Virus record (IMG/VR): IMGVR_UViG_3300048625_000144
Location: 1-41,791 of that record
From: a virus
DNA length: 41,791 nt
Strand: one strand, 5' to 3'
Part shown: positions 17,174 through 22,930 of the stretch, one piece after another
Layout of the letters: the number at the start of each line of letters is the position of its first letter
How positions within the stretch are numbered: the stretch's first letter is position 1
Notes under the pieces: model-generated
Database searches by the model: none
Told to the model about the DNA's origin: nothing
Seen by the model: the letters and a program-made list of their open reading frames with translations, nothing else
Made by a program: the position numbers and the translations under genes

Positions 17174-17563
17174 TTACTTCTTGATGTTGAGGCGTGACTT
17201 GGCTACGCGCTTGAACATCTCAGGGTAGTCCGCTACAGGGAAGTTCTCCTTGATGAAGTCGCTGTTCAGCTGGGTCTCGCGCCAGCGAGAGATGGATGCT
17301 ACTTCTGCGCCATGCACAGTGAGGACATCCGCCTTGCCGATTAGATCCTTGATGATGGCATCGATCTCAGACTTCTTCTCTGAGAGTGGCTTCATCTGAT
17401 CTTCGATGTTCTGGCGTGCCGCGAGGAGCTCGTTGATGATGGATGGGTCGCTGGCTTCAACCAGATCTTTGTCATCCTTGGTTTCGCGCGGCTTGATGAT
17501 AAGCGCCTTGGCGCTGGCGATTAGATCAGTGGTGCTAGTTGCCACTTCGGTCTTTTCGGTCAT
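17174..17563 (-). CDS. Recombination-accessory-like helical protein
   Basis: A 129-aa protein with a helical N-terminus (IINELLAARQNIEDQMKPLSEKKSEIDAIIKDLI), then a beta segment and the C-terminal LNSDFIKENFPVADYPEMFKRVAKSRLNIKK. The last part resembles the 'F...P..Y..F.....SR.L.I' ending of small phage proteins adjacent to YqaJ/Cas4-type exonucleases, whose role is not settled. A Cas4-like nuclease lies in the same operon. Weak ribosome site (GGAAAC). Confidence 0.55.
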   Translation of the reverse strand: MTEKTEVATSTTDLIASAKALIIKPRETKDDKDLVEASDPSIINELLAARQNIEDQMKPLSEKKSEIDAIIKDLIGKADVLTVHGAEVASISRWRETQLNSDFIKENFPVADYPEMFKRVAKSRLNIKK

Positions 17564-17573
17564 TTTAGTTTCC

Positions 17574-17825
17574 TTAGTTTTTGTAGTTGATGTAAGGGTT
17601 TTTTAGTAGTTCCTCAAGTCTTGTGGAATTGAGTCGCAAACTATTTATAGCACTGTTGCTAGACATTTTGGAGATTTGAACAGAAAATTCTCGATTGAGT
17701 CCGGGAATGATGTCAATTTCAAAATCATCCTTGACCCAAGTGTAAAGAGGAGCACCGACATTTTTGGGTTTCCAGTCGGAGCGAGCGAGCGCATCGCGGA
17801 TGAATGCAGGCAATTGCTTAGCCAT
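17574..17825 (-). CDS. Hypothetical protein, 83 aa
   Basis: No family recognised. It contains FIRDALARSDWKPKNVGAPLYTWVKDDFEIDIIPGL. Its 'P.YTW.KDD' sentence is similar in spirit to the neighbouring 65-aa gene (ADTTWVNKELKD), so the two may be related small proteins. It starts at 17825, overlapping the neighbour's stop. Confidence 0.6.
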   Translation of the reverse strand: MAKQLPAFIRDALARSDWKPKNVGAPLYTWVKDDFEIDIIPGLNREFSVQISKMSSNSAINSLRLNSTRLEELLKNPYINYKN

Positions 17826-18022
17826 CAGAACTTCAGCTCCTTGATGAAGGCTTTGAGTTCAGGACTAGCTTCTTCTCGGAATCGAACATCCTTTAGTTCC
17901 TTGTTCACCCATGTAGTGTCTGCCACTGGATTGCCATCTTGTTTGATCTCGCCATACCAAGTTGTTGCGCCTTGGTAGTAGCGTGCGCTGTTTCGCGAGT
18001 GAGTAAAGTTTGGTGCGGTCAT
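17825..18022 (-). CDS. Hypothetical protein, 65 aa
   Basis: Starts MTAPNFTHSRNSARYYQGATTWYGEIKQDGN; aromatic-rich, no cysteines. AGGAG lies 6 nt before the start, and the ATG overlaps the stop of the upstream 44-aa gene (TAATG). Function unknown. Confidence 0.6.
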   Translation of the reverse strand: MTAPNFTHSRNSARYYQGATTWYGEIKQDGNPVADTTWVNKELKDVRFREEASPELKAFIKELKF

Positions 18023-18156
18023 TAGTTGCTCCTTATGAATTGAATGATTGCCCTGATAAAACGCGGCGACACATACTTATAGATTGATTTTCGCGTGGAT
18101 CTATGCTTTGCTTTATCTCGTTGGGTTGGTTGCCCATCGGTCTGGATGCTACGCAT
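18022..18156 (-). CDS. Small very basic protein, 44 aa
   Basis: Begins MRSIQTDGQPTQRDKAKHR and ends IRAIIQFIRSN; 12 of 44 residues are Arg or Lys. The start has GAAAGGATCAAA upstream, in the recurrent AACCGAAAGGA leader, and the stop overlaps the next gene as TAATG. Both ends are therefore supported, although a longer frame (18033-18257) covers the same DNA. A small DNA- or RNA-binding role is possible from charge alone. Confidence 0.55.
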   Translation of the reverse strand: MRSIQTDGQPTQRDKAKHRSTRKSIYKYVSPRFIRAIIQFIRSN

Positions 18157-18175
18157 TTTGATCCTTTCGGTTGGT

Positions 18176-18207
18176 GCTCCCCGATCTGCTTCGGTAGGTC
18201 GGGGAGC
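18176..18207 (+). terminator. UUCG-tetraloop hairpin with T-rich tail, antisense to the operon
   Basis: Read on the plus strand: a 14-bp stem (GCTCCCCGA outer arm, two G-U pairs inside) closed by C(TTCG)G and followed by ATTTTCTTTTT. The G-U pairs and U-rich tail work only in plus-strand RNA. On the minus strand the stem has two mismatches and no U-tract. No plus-strand gene precedes it, so it may stop antisense transcription, or act as a weak stem for the leftward unit ending at 18217. Confidence 0.6.
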
Positions 18208-18216
18208 ATTTTCTTT

Positions 18217-18570
18217 TTAGATGTTTTCTTCATCCCAAGGCTTAGCCCATCGGTCATACTCTATGTCTCCGACCTTCCAGCGCCCAGTGTCGGCGTTGAT
18301 GTAGACAGTTGGGTTATCTGCCCATTGTTCAGGGAATGAGCCCTTAGCGAGCGGCTGGATGCCCATACCAAGTGTGCCATCGTAGTTGTTTTCCTCGAAC
18401 GCCATCCTGATGATCTCAGCAGTTAGGTATTCAGGATCTCCGATGCGCTGAGTGAATGTAAGAACATTGACTGCAACAGTCACATTGGTAGTGCCGCCCC
18501 AGTGTGAGTAGATGGCGATGTCTGATACGAACTTATCGGATTCGATAACGATGTAACTGCGGTCTCCCAT
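18217..18570 (-). CDS. Conserved-type phage hypothetical protein, 117 aa
   Basis: Opens MGDRSYIVIESDKFVSDIAIYSHWGGTTN. The 'MGDR..I.. ... IY.HWGG' opening resembles a group of small actinophage proteins of unknown function that I recall only loosely. The C-terminus is acidic with several Trp. It overlaps the neighbouring gene by one base. It sits among uncharacterised early genes. Confidence 0.65.
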   Translation of the reverse strand: MGDRSYIVIESDKFVSDIAIYSHWGGTTNVTVAVNVLTFTQRIGDPEYLTAEIIRMAFEENNYDGTLGMGIQPLAKGSFPEQWADNPTVYINADTGRWKVGDIEYDRWAKPWDEENI

Positions 18571-18869
18571 TAGTTCTGCCCCAATACATACTTAGCGTGC
18601 TGAGCAGTGGTGGTGTTTACTACATCCCATAGCCAGTTATCGGACTCGATTATCTCGCATGTCTCCTCAAACTGCTCAGCGGTCAAAGGCTTGTCGCTTA
18701 GGTCAGACTCCTCAAGGCATAGTTCCTCGTTGAGCCATGAGCGAGTGATGAACATCGGGTAAAACAGTTCATCATCATCGAAAAACTTCTCGATGTAAGC
18801 AAGCATCTGCGCCTTGGTGCGTGATGTGGTGAACGGGGTGTGTCCTAGTGGGTTGGTTGCTTCGGTCAT
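18570..18869 (-). CDS. Hypothetical acidic protein, 99 aa
   Basis: Starts MTEATNPLGHTPFTTSRTKAQML. The start at 18869 is preferred because AAAGGAAAAG lies just upstream; a longer reading would overlap the HTH gene. Acidic helical body (SDLSDKPLTAEQFEETCEI) and a central Trp/Cys segment. No family recognised. Confidence 0.6.
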   Translation of the reverse strand: MTEATNPLGHTPFTTSRTKAQMLAYIEKFFDDDELFYPMFITRSWLNEELCLEESDLSDKPLTAEQFEETCEIIESDNWLWDVVNTTTAQHAKYVLGQN

Positions 18870-18880
18870 TTTCTTTTCCT

Positions 18881-19516
18881 TTACTTGGTTTCTTTTAGTG
18901 GTGGGACATCGCCTACTGGTAGCGCGAGGATCTCGGCATCGGTTACATCCCATCCGCGAGCATCAGAGTAGATGCGGCGAATAGCTTGAGTAGTGCCGTA
19001 GTAATACTGTTCAAAGTGCTCACCAGCGACCGATGCGTTGCCGATAAAGGTTAGCTCGGTCTCCGGTGCTCCCTTGAATAGCGAATAGAACTTGAGTTGC
19101 AGATCCATCAGTCGAGTGTGGACTTCACCGCGACCTACCATTTTGTTGATCATTGGTAGATAGGTCACAACATGGTTAGCGGTTGTGATCTTACGCAACT
19201 CAGTAAGTGCGGCGTGCTTATCAGGTGTCATCGATTCATCCATCGGTGCGCGAACTGCATTAGGCGCTTCTGAACGGATGAACATGGATGAACCAGTGGC
19301 TTCTTTACCATGCTCAAGTAGCCATGCTTCGATGTCCGCTAGGCGATACCAGATGGCACTGCTAGACGGGTGAGTGTATTCATCGAACTTGGCTAAGTGG
19401 CGATAGGCATCCCTGCGCCATGATCTTAGAGATGATTTTGAGATGCCAGTTAGCGCTGTAACTTCATCGATCTTGATCAGTGTGCCAAGTTTGGAATCTT
19501 CGATACGGGTAGTCAT
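18881..19516 (-). CDS. Winged-helix/excisionase-type DNA-binding protein
   Basis: A 211-aa protein. Residues 10-70 read as an excisionase/MerR-like HTH: LIKIDEVTALTGISKSSLRSWRRDAYRHL, then AIWYRLADIEAWLLEH. The C-terminal two-thirds is helical and may dimerise. It is the second gene downstream of the intergenic control region at 19801-20046, so it could regulate the early operon or load at the nearby dyad. The next gene looks like a smaller HTH relative. Confidence 0.65.
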   Translation of the reverse strand: MTTRIEDSKLGTLIKIDEVTALTGISKSSLRSWRRDAYRHLAKFDEYTHPSSSAIWYRLADIEAWLLEHGKEATGSSMFIRSEAPNAVRAPMDESMTPDKHAALTELRKITTANHVVTYLPMINKMVGRGEVHTRLMDLQLKFYSLFKGAPETELTFIGNASVAGEHFEQYYYGTTQAIRRIYSDARGWDVTDAEILALPVGDVPPLKETK

Positions 19517-19518
19517 GT

Positions 19519-19800
19519 TTAGTGTGTCTCCTTAGTTGGGTCGGATGGTCGGAATACATAATCGCATTCAATGTCAATGTCTATGGCTTTAGAAAGCTCC
19601 AAGATCTCATTCAAGTCGAACCAAACTCCAGTAGTTCCAAAAGCTGTAAACGCTGTTGCCTTGGCGTAACTAAAGTTCCTTTTTCTGCTCCATCCATTTA
19701 GTTCATCGAGTGTTTTGTTGAGCAATTTTGCCGCTAAAGGTGCGCGGATGAAAGCTCGGTGATCTGATGTCGCTATGGCGGATAGTTCGGTGTTTGGCAT
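19519..19800 (-). CDS. Small HTH-like protein, 93 aa
   Basis: Its body reads AAKLLNKTLDELNGWSRKRNF, then GVWFDLNEILELSKAIDI. This is the same order of elements (helix-turn-helix, then a W/F-based wing and final helix) as the adjacent 211-aa protein. It is the first gene downstream of the large intergenic region, so it is a good candidate regulator. Its C-terminus is acidic. DNA binding is inferred, not proven. Confidence 0.55.
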   Translation of the reverse strand: MPNTELSAIATSDHRAFIRAPLAAKLLNKTLDELNGWSRKRNFSYAKATAFTAFGTTGVWFDLNEILELSKAIDIDIECDYVFRPSDPTKETH

Positions 19801-19811
19801 GTTTTTCCCTT

Positions 19812-19829
19812 CTGCTCTAATCTTACTAA
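19812..19829 (-). promoter_or_regulatory. Early promoter/operator motif, copy 1
   Basis: Plus-strand CTGCTCTAATCTTACTAA matches 21760-21777 at 15 of 18 positions. On the minus strand it contains TAAGAT, a plausible -10, about 20 nt before the start at 19800. A nearby inverted partial copy (TAGAGCAAA, 19855-19863) flanks it. Confidence 0.5.
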
Positions 19830-19986
19830 GACTCTATTGGGAAGTTGGTAAAACTAGAGCAAACTGATGTTTTTTGTTGTAGTGGTTGAAAAGGTAGCAT
19901 ACTTTTTTGCTAAAAAAAGTTTTATGTTAGTTTTTTTGAATACTTTTTTCAATAAAAACTTTTTGCTAGTCGGGCTATATAGGAAT

Positions 19987-20036
19987 CAAGTTAGAGTTAG
20001 TAATCCTAGAGCTCTAAGAATACTAACTCTAACTTG
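19987..20036. repeat. 50-bp co-centred double palindrome (candidate origin or operator)
   Basis: Arms of 16 bp (CAAGTTAGAGTTAGTA at 19987-20002 and its exact complement at 20021-20036) surround a central perfect palindrome TAGAGCTCTA (20007-20016). Outer and inner symmetry axes coincide at 20011/20012, with 4-nt non-palindromic spacers on each side. TTAGAG/CTCTAA is repeated within it. It is not followed by a T-tract, so it is not a normal terminator. It suits an initiator or dimeric regulator site. Confidence 0.85.
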
Positions 20037-20046
20037 CTCTATAGGG

Positions 20047-20181
20047 TTAGCGACCTTCAAAAGCGTTATCGGCTTTTCCAGTCGGGTCGAGCGCACTATG
20101 CGCTGGGCATCCGCATCTATCGCATGCGGAATCCGGCGTGCCTATAAAGATCTCTTTGCACCATGCACATTCTCTGATCAT
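20047..20181 (-). CDS. Zinc-ribbon microprotein, 44 aa
   Basis: Begins MIRECAWCKEIF and contains CDRCGCPAH, giving a C-x2-C-x13-C-x2-C ribbon. The start overlaps the preceding stop by 4 nt (ATGA), so it is translationally coupled. It ends just beside the double palindrome. It may be a regulator or host-factor-binding peptide, but no function is established. Confidence 0.65.
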   Translation of the reverse strand: MIRECAWCKEIFIGTPDSACDRCGCPAHSALDPTGKADNAFEGR

Positions 20182-20666
20182 GCGCTAGCCCAGAGATCCG
20201 TAGTTGCGTCATCGTTTAGCATGCCACCTTGAATCAGACTTGCTTCAAGATCTGCGTCAAGCTCAACATGGTAGAGAGGCAGTGACTTGAGCCATGCGAG
20301 GATGGGCTCTGGCGGGCTAGTCCAAGTGCTAGCATCCTGCCACTCATCCGATTCATTCCAATAGTCCACAACTAGCTTCATTGCGTCATGTCTGCCGTTT
20401 GCTAGATCTTCAAGGATCTGCCTATCGGTGAACAGATGCTCAGGGTTATCCCAATACTCAGAATCAAGTGCGTAGCGGATGGCTTCGGCATGCTCAGGTC
20501 GATTCATGAACAGACTTAGGGATAGAGGCGAACCTTTGTAACTATGCGTCAAGTAGATCGGGAATCCATGAACATCGATGTTGCCAGTCCATGTCAAGGG
20601 ATAAGCGGTTATGTTTACAGTTCCATTGAATGCGTAAACATTCAGGTCGTAGTTATTCCAGCGCAT
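20178..20666 (-). CDS. Hypothetical protein, 162 aa
   Basis: Beta-rich N-terminus (NLNVYAFNGTVNITAYPLTW-like pattern), then an acidic helical C-terminus with several Trp and the ending DLWASA. A good AAGGAAGATCAAC site precedes the ATG. No family recognised. It lies between the clamp homologue and the zinc-ribbon microprotein in the same leftward unit. Confidence 0.65.
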   Translation of the reverse strand: MRWNNYDLNVYAFNGTVNITAYPLTWTGNIDVHGFPIYLTHSYKGSPLSLSLFMNRPEHAEAIRYALDSEYWDNPEHLFTDRQILEDLANGRHDAMKLVVDYWNESDEWQDASTWTSPPEPILAWLKSLPLYHVELDADLEASLIQGGMLNDDATTDLWASA

Positions 20667-20677
20667 GTTGATCTTCC

Positions 20678-21280
20678 TTATCTAACGATGTTTGGTTGGA
20701 GTAGTACCTTGAATTCAGGGCAACCTAGGGCAGTGATGATGAACGGGGCAGGTCGGTCGCTAGTGCGAGTAGTCTCAGTGAAAACTAAGGTCTCTACCTT
20801 TTTGCCATTGCGGTCGATGACTTTACTGATGTCGGCTAGATGCTTTACCGATAGCGCAAAAGCTTTGGCAGGTTGCTCAGGGATGTCACCAGTTGGGATG
20901 TAACTGGCAACCTTAGTCATGAATTCAGAGTCCAAACTGAATGCGCTAATGAACGATGAACCAACATAAGTTGCCCTTAGTTCTTGCTCATTGAGATCAA
21001 AATCGATGCCATGTCCACGAGAATCCTTTGGCAACTTGATGGCGGTTAGCCACTTAGCCATTGCGGGAGTGATGCCGAATTCGATGGAATCGGTTTCATC
21101 AGTGTCGATGTTTTCGGTAGTCCAAGTGCCGATTTTGTAGCGGTCTGTAGCGATGGCAAAAGCTTTACCATCCTCGATGCGGACATGGATGTTTGCCATG
21201 CGCTCCATGTCTTTGTCGGTGAACGAGATCAAACTGGCGATTGAACGGCAGTCGTTAGCGCTAATGGTGAATGTAGTCAT
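20678..21280 (-). CDS. DNA polymerase sliding-clamp (DnaN-like) homologue
   Basis: About 200 aa, roughly half the size of bacterial DnaN. It shows clamp-like repeats: IHVRIEDGKAFAIATDRYKIGTWT, then FDLNEQELRATYVGSSFISAFSLDSEF, and ends PFIITALGCPEFKVLLQPNIVR, close to the 'YLIMPVRL' ending of beta clamps. It would tether a polymerase to DNA. The start at 21280 is chosen because AAAAGGATAAAAGAATC precedes it, and a longer frame would overlap the upstream gene by 107 bp. With only about two clamp domains it might form a larger oligomer or bind the host clamp loader. Confidence 0.65.
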   Translation of the reverse strand: MTTFTISANDCRSIASLISFTDKDMERMANIHVRIEDGKAFAIATDRYKIGTWTTENIDTDETDSIEFGITPAMAKWLTAIKLPKDSRGHGIDFDLNEQELRATYVGSSFISAFSLDSEFMTKVASYIPTGDIPEQPAKAFALSVKHLADISKVIDRNGKKVETLVFTETTRTSDRPAPFIITALGCPEFKVLLQPNIVR

Positions 21281-21314
21281 GATTCTTTTATCCTTTTCGG
21301 TTGGTTGGGTTGGT

Positions 21315-21713
21315 TTAGTGGTCGGCGAAAGCGTAGCCGTTTTCAGAGATGGTGAATTCATAGCAAAGATTCCTATCCCAAGATGACTGCCAGTCGATAA
21401 CCATCCATGATGGAATTTCACCCATTTCGGTCATGTAGTTTTCGGCAAAGTATTCGGCAAACTTTGCTCCGCCATCAAGTCCGTCAAAGCCAGATCCATA
21501 GTTAGTTTCGCAAGCGCTAGCGATCCAGTTTGCTAGGTGTTCACGCAACATGGCTTCAGTGGTAAGCCATTCATCGTTAGCGCCTTTTGAGATGTAACCA
21601 AAAACCTCGATGTAACCAAAAACCATGTCTAGATCAACGACATCTAAACAAAGTTCTTCTGCAACAGATTCGATTAGTTCGGCTTCAAAATAGCCGTATT
21701 GGGTAGTAGCCAT
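21315..21713 (-). CDS. ArdA-like acidic antirestriction protein (probable)
   Basis: A 132-aa, highly acidic protein. The segment FAEYFAENYMTEMGEIPSWM, then VIDWQSSWDRNLCYEFTISENGYAFAD, resembles the C-terminal domain of ArdA antirestriction proteins, which mimic B-form DNA and block type I restriction enzymes. The N-terminal domains of full ArdA are shortened or diverged, so it could be a related DNA-mimic. It is first in its unit behind a recognisable promoter, fitting early expression against host defence. The ribosome site is AAGGAG. Confidence 0.5.
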   Translation of the reverse strand: MATTQYGYFEAELIESVAEELCLDVVDLDMVFGYIEVFGYISKGANDEWLTTEAMLREHLANWIASACETNYGSGFDGLDGGAKFAEYFAENYMTEMGEIPSWMVIDWQSSWDRNLCYEFTISENGYAFADH

Positions 21714-21759
21714 GATCTTGCTCCTTAGTTCGGTTGAAAATTGGAGTGGTTTGCTCCAA

Positions 21760-21777
21760 CTGCTCTAACATTACCAA
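21760..21777 (-). promoter_or_regulatory. Early promoter/operator motif, copy 2
   Basis: Plus-strand CTGCTCTAACATTACCAA; on the minus strand a -35 TTGCGT (21791-21796), exactly 17 nt spacing and a -10 TAATGT (21768-21773). The predicted start is near 21761, about 48 nt before the ArdA-like gene. The -10 half is shared with the 19812 copy. Confidence 0.6.
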
Positions 21778-21829
21778 CTTTACCAAGGTTACGCAAGTTC
21801 TAATGCAACTTTTTTTGATAACGGAATGG

Positions 21830-22060
21830 TAACGATGCCTAACGATGCTTTTGGCAGGTTAGGGCTAGCCAACCCGCCCATCGCTTGCACAATTTTTTGA
21901 TCTCACTGCCTGCAACGATGTCTAGCAAGCTCCGCAACTGAGCTAGCCCTGCCAGATCAAGCCGAATCAAGCTAAACGGGCATAGGAGCTCCGTAGGCGG
22001 CACAAGCCCCGCAACTGGGCACACATTCCATCCGTCACCTGAAAAGGCTTCAGCGAGCGC
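21830..22060 (-). other. Noncoding, repeat-rich stretch upstream of the ArdA-like gene
   Basis: About 230 bp without a convincing long gene. It contains tandem TAACGATGC (21830-21838, 21840-21848), a 15-bp near-direct repeat CAAGCYCCGCAACTG (21926-21940, 22003-22017), and a long-range stem GGGCTAGC / GCTAGCCC (21862-21869 with 21942-21949). A micro-ORF begins at 22031. The structure may be an untranslated leader or small RNA, but this is uncertain. Confidence 0.4.
21972..22031 (-). CDS. Cys-rich micro-ORF A (19 aa)
   Basis: Reads MECVPSCGACAAYGAPMPV. Its start lies inside a 20-bp element shared with two other sites, in which AGGTGA precedes ATG GAA TGT GTG. Very short; translation is unproven. 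It may be a leader peptide or a decayed copy of the longer relative at 22827. Confidence 0.35.
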   Translation of the reverse strand: MECVPSCGACAAYGAPMPV

Positions 22061-22126
22061 CTAGAGGCTGTTTAGGCTATGCCTGCCCTGATCGCGTCAC
22101 ACACCACACACATCACACATTCCATT
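22061..22126 (-). CDS. Cys-rich micro-ORF B (21 aa)
   Basis: Begins MECVMCVVCDAIRAG, with Cys at positions 3, 6 and 9. The ribosome site AAGGTGA is 4 nt before the ATG. The 28 bp covering ribosome site and first codons match copy C at 22810-22837 with one mismatch. It lies just downstream of a strong terminator, so it would open a new transcript. Confidence 0.35.
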
Positions 22127-22136
22127 CGTCACCTTG
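22109..22136 (-). repeat. 28-bp repeat element (copy B; copies A 22021-22040, C 22810-22837)
   Basis: Core ACACATTCCATCCGTCACCT (plus strand) occurs exactly at 22021-22040 and 22817-22836, and with one change at 22116-22135. Copies B and C extend to 28 bp with a single mismatch. On the minus strand the core is a ribosome site plus ATG GAA TGT GTG. A weaker relative sharing CCGTCACCT is at 23565-23584. Confidence 0.85.
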
Positions 22137-22162
22137 GTTCTGCCTCGCAGAGCACAAAAAAA

Positions 22163-22194
22163 CCCTGCCAGCGCTGGGGAGAGCGCTGGCAGGG
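22163..22194 (-). terminator. Strong rho-independent terminator
   Basis: Perfect 13-bp stem CCCTGCCAGCGCT with a 6-nt loop, followed on the minus strand by seven T residues (22156-22162). It closes the unit containing the genes at 22476-22748 and 22210-22476, just before repeat element B. Confidence 0.9.
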
Positions 22195-22209
22195 TTGGCT
22201 TTTGTTGGG

Positions 22210-22476
22210 TTAGTCCTCCTCTCTCTGAATGCCGGATGAGCGCGAATCGCAGTAGTTGCTTTCGCAAGTGCCATCGCACTCGCCATCATCGCAGGTTGTG
22301 TCGAAGAAGTCGCTCCATAGGTCGCACTCCTCGATTCCATCGCCGTAGACTTCATCGCGCAGGTATTCTAAAACATAGCGTGCGCCGTCTTGGAATGCTT
22401 TAGAACAGATTCCGCAGGTTTCAGTGTATGAATCGATTCCGCAGTTTATGCAAGGGCTTTTGGCTAGCTCGCTCAT
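22210..22476 (-). CDS. Small acidic Cys-rich protein, 88 aa
   Basis: Starts MSELAKSPCINCGIDSYTETCGICSKAF, a clear zinc-ribbon N-terminus (CINC, CGIC). The middle is acidic and helical; the C-terminus has CDDGECDGTCESNYC, five Cys in 15 residues. The ATG overlaps the upstream stop (TAATG); a longer start inside the neighbour is unnecessary. Possible zinc-binding regulator or host-takeover protein. Confidence 0.65.
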   Translation of the reverse strand: MSELAKSPCINCGIDSYTETCGICSKAFQDGARYVLEYLRDEVYGDGIEECDLWSDFFDTTCDDGECDGTCESNYCDSRSSGIQREED

Positions 22477-22748
22477 TAGAGTGCCCACGCTTTCTTCACT
22501 AGGTTGGCGTGCTTGCTGGTGGTGGTGCTGTAGTTGTAGGCACTTGGATTCACTGCAGGGATTCCGCCAGATACCCAAGCGATTAGAACGCCATAAGACC
22601 GAACGGCATAAACCATGCCGTCAATGTCATCTTCGGATTCCCAAGAGGCGCTAAGCGTGCCAGTGTGGAATGTCTCCCTGTTAGCGAGGTATTCGCTAGC
22701 CTGCGCCAGCGTTGCCCCGTAGTTGAACGGATTAGTTAGGGTTTTCAT
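22476..22748 (-). CDS. Hypothetical protein, 90 aa
   Basis: Begins MKTLTNPFNYGATLAQASEYLANRETF. Contains GMVYAVRSYGVLIAWVSGG and ends in TTTSKHANLVKKAWAL. The pattern '..SY...IA' followed by Ser/Thr-rich 'S.TTSKH' is common in phage proteins of unknown function. The AACCGAAAAGGAATCAGTA leader supplies the ribosome site. The 3' end of micro-ORF C overlaps its start by 17 bp. Confidence 0.65.
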   Translation of the reverse strand: MKTLTNPFNYGATLAQASEYLANRETFHTGTLSASWESEDDIDGMVYAVRSYGVLIAWVSGGIPAVNPSAYNYSTTTSKHANLVKKAWAL

Positions 22749-22827
22749 TACTGATTCCTTTTCGGTTGTGTAGCCGAGTGGCTACGAGATAAGTTTTGCA
22801 AACGGCGCAACACATCACACATTCCAT
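22732..22827 (-). CDS. Cys-rich micro-ORF C (31 aa)
   Basis: Begins MECVMCCAVCKTYLVATR, with four Cys in the first ten residues. It uses AAGGTGA four bases before the ATG. It shares its ribosome site and first codons with micro-ORFs A and B. It ends inside the next gene, as expected for a coupled leader peptide or a tiny zinc protein. Length and location make translation plausible but unproven. Confidence 0.45.
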   Translation of the reverse strand: MECVMCCAVCKTYLVATRLHNRKGISNENPN

Positions 22828-22855
22828 CCGTCACCTTATATAAAAAGAAAAAAAG

Positions 22856-22930
22856 GGCGAAGCCTCCTTTTTCTCCCGGCTCCGCCGGGCAAAAGGGTGA
22901 TGCCCGGCACTGGGGGGAGTGCCGGGCATC
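22856..22930 (-). terminator. Cluster of three hairpins with T-tract
   Basis: Outer element: 13-bp stem GATGCCCGGCACT with a six-base loop (22899-22930). Second: CCCGGC-TCC-GCCGGG (22875-22889). Third: GGC-GAA-GCC (22856-22864), flanked on the minus strand by a run of seven T and further T-rich sequence. Together they should stop the transcript from 22977-23471 just before repeat element C. Confidence 0.75.

Larger units (their letters stand above)
19801..20046. other. Intergenic control region: AT-tracts and palindrome, candidate origin
   Basis: About 246 bp without a gene. It holds, from the leftward gene outward, a promoter-type motif (19812-19829), then a dense T/A-tract zone (19870-19975) with ACTTTTTT-GCTA-AAAAAAGT as a perfect 8-bp hairpin (19911-19920 part) and near copies of TACTTTTTT and TTTTTGCTA, then the co-centred palindrome at 19987-20036. 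AT-rich DNA beside a large dyad is typical of a duplex-unwinding origin. The assignment is inference. Confidence 0.5.

Noticed and set aside
18033-18257. 74-aa leftward reading frame over the small basic gene
   Set aside because: No ribosome site, overlaps the 117-aa gene by 41 bp and runs through the hairpin; the 44-aa frame has a good start and a TAATG stop junction.
21839-22024. 61-aa GTG-started leftward frame
   Set aside because: No clear ribosome site, composition unlike neighbouring genes, and it runs through repeated noncoding sequence.
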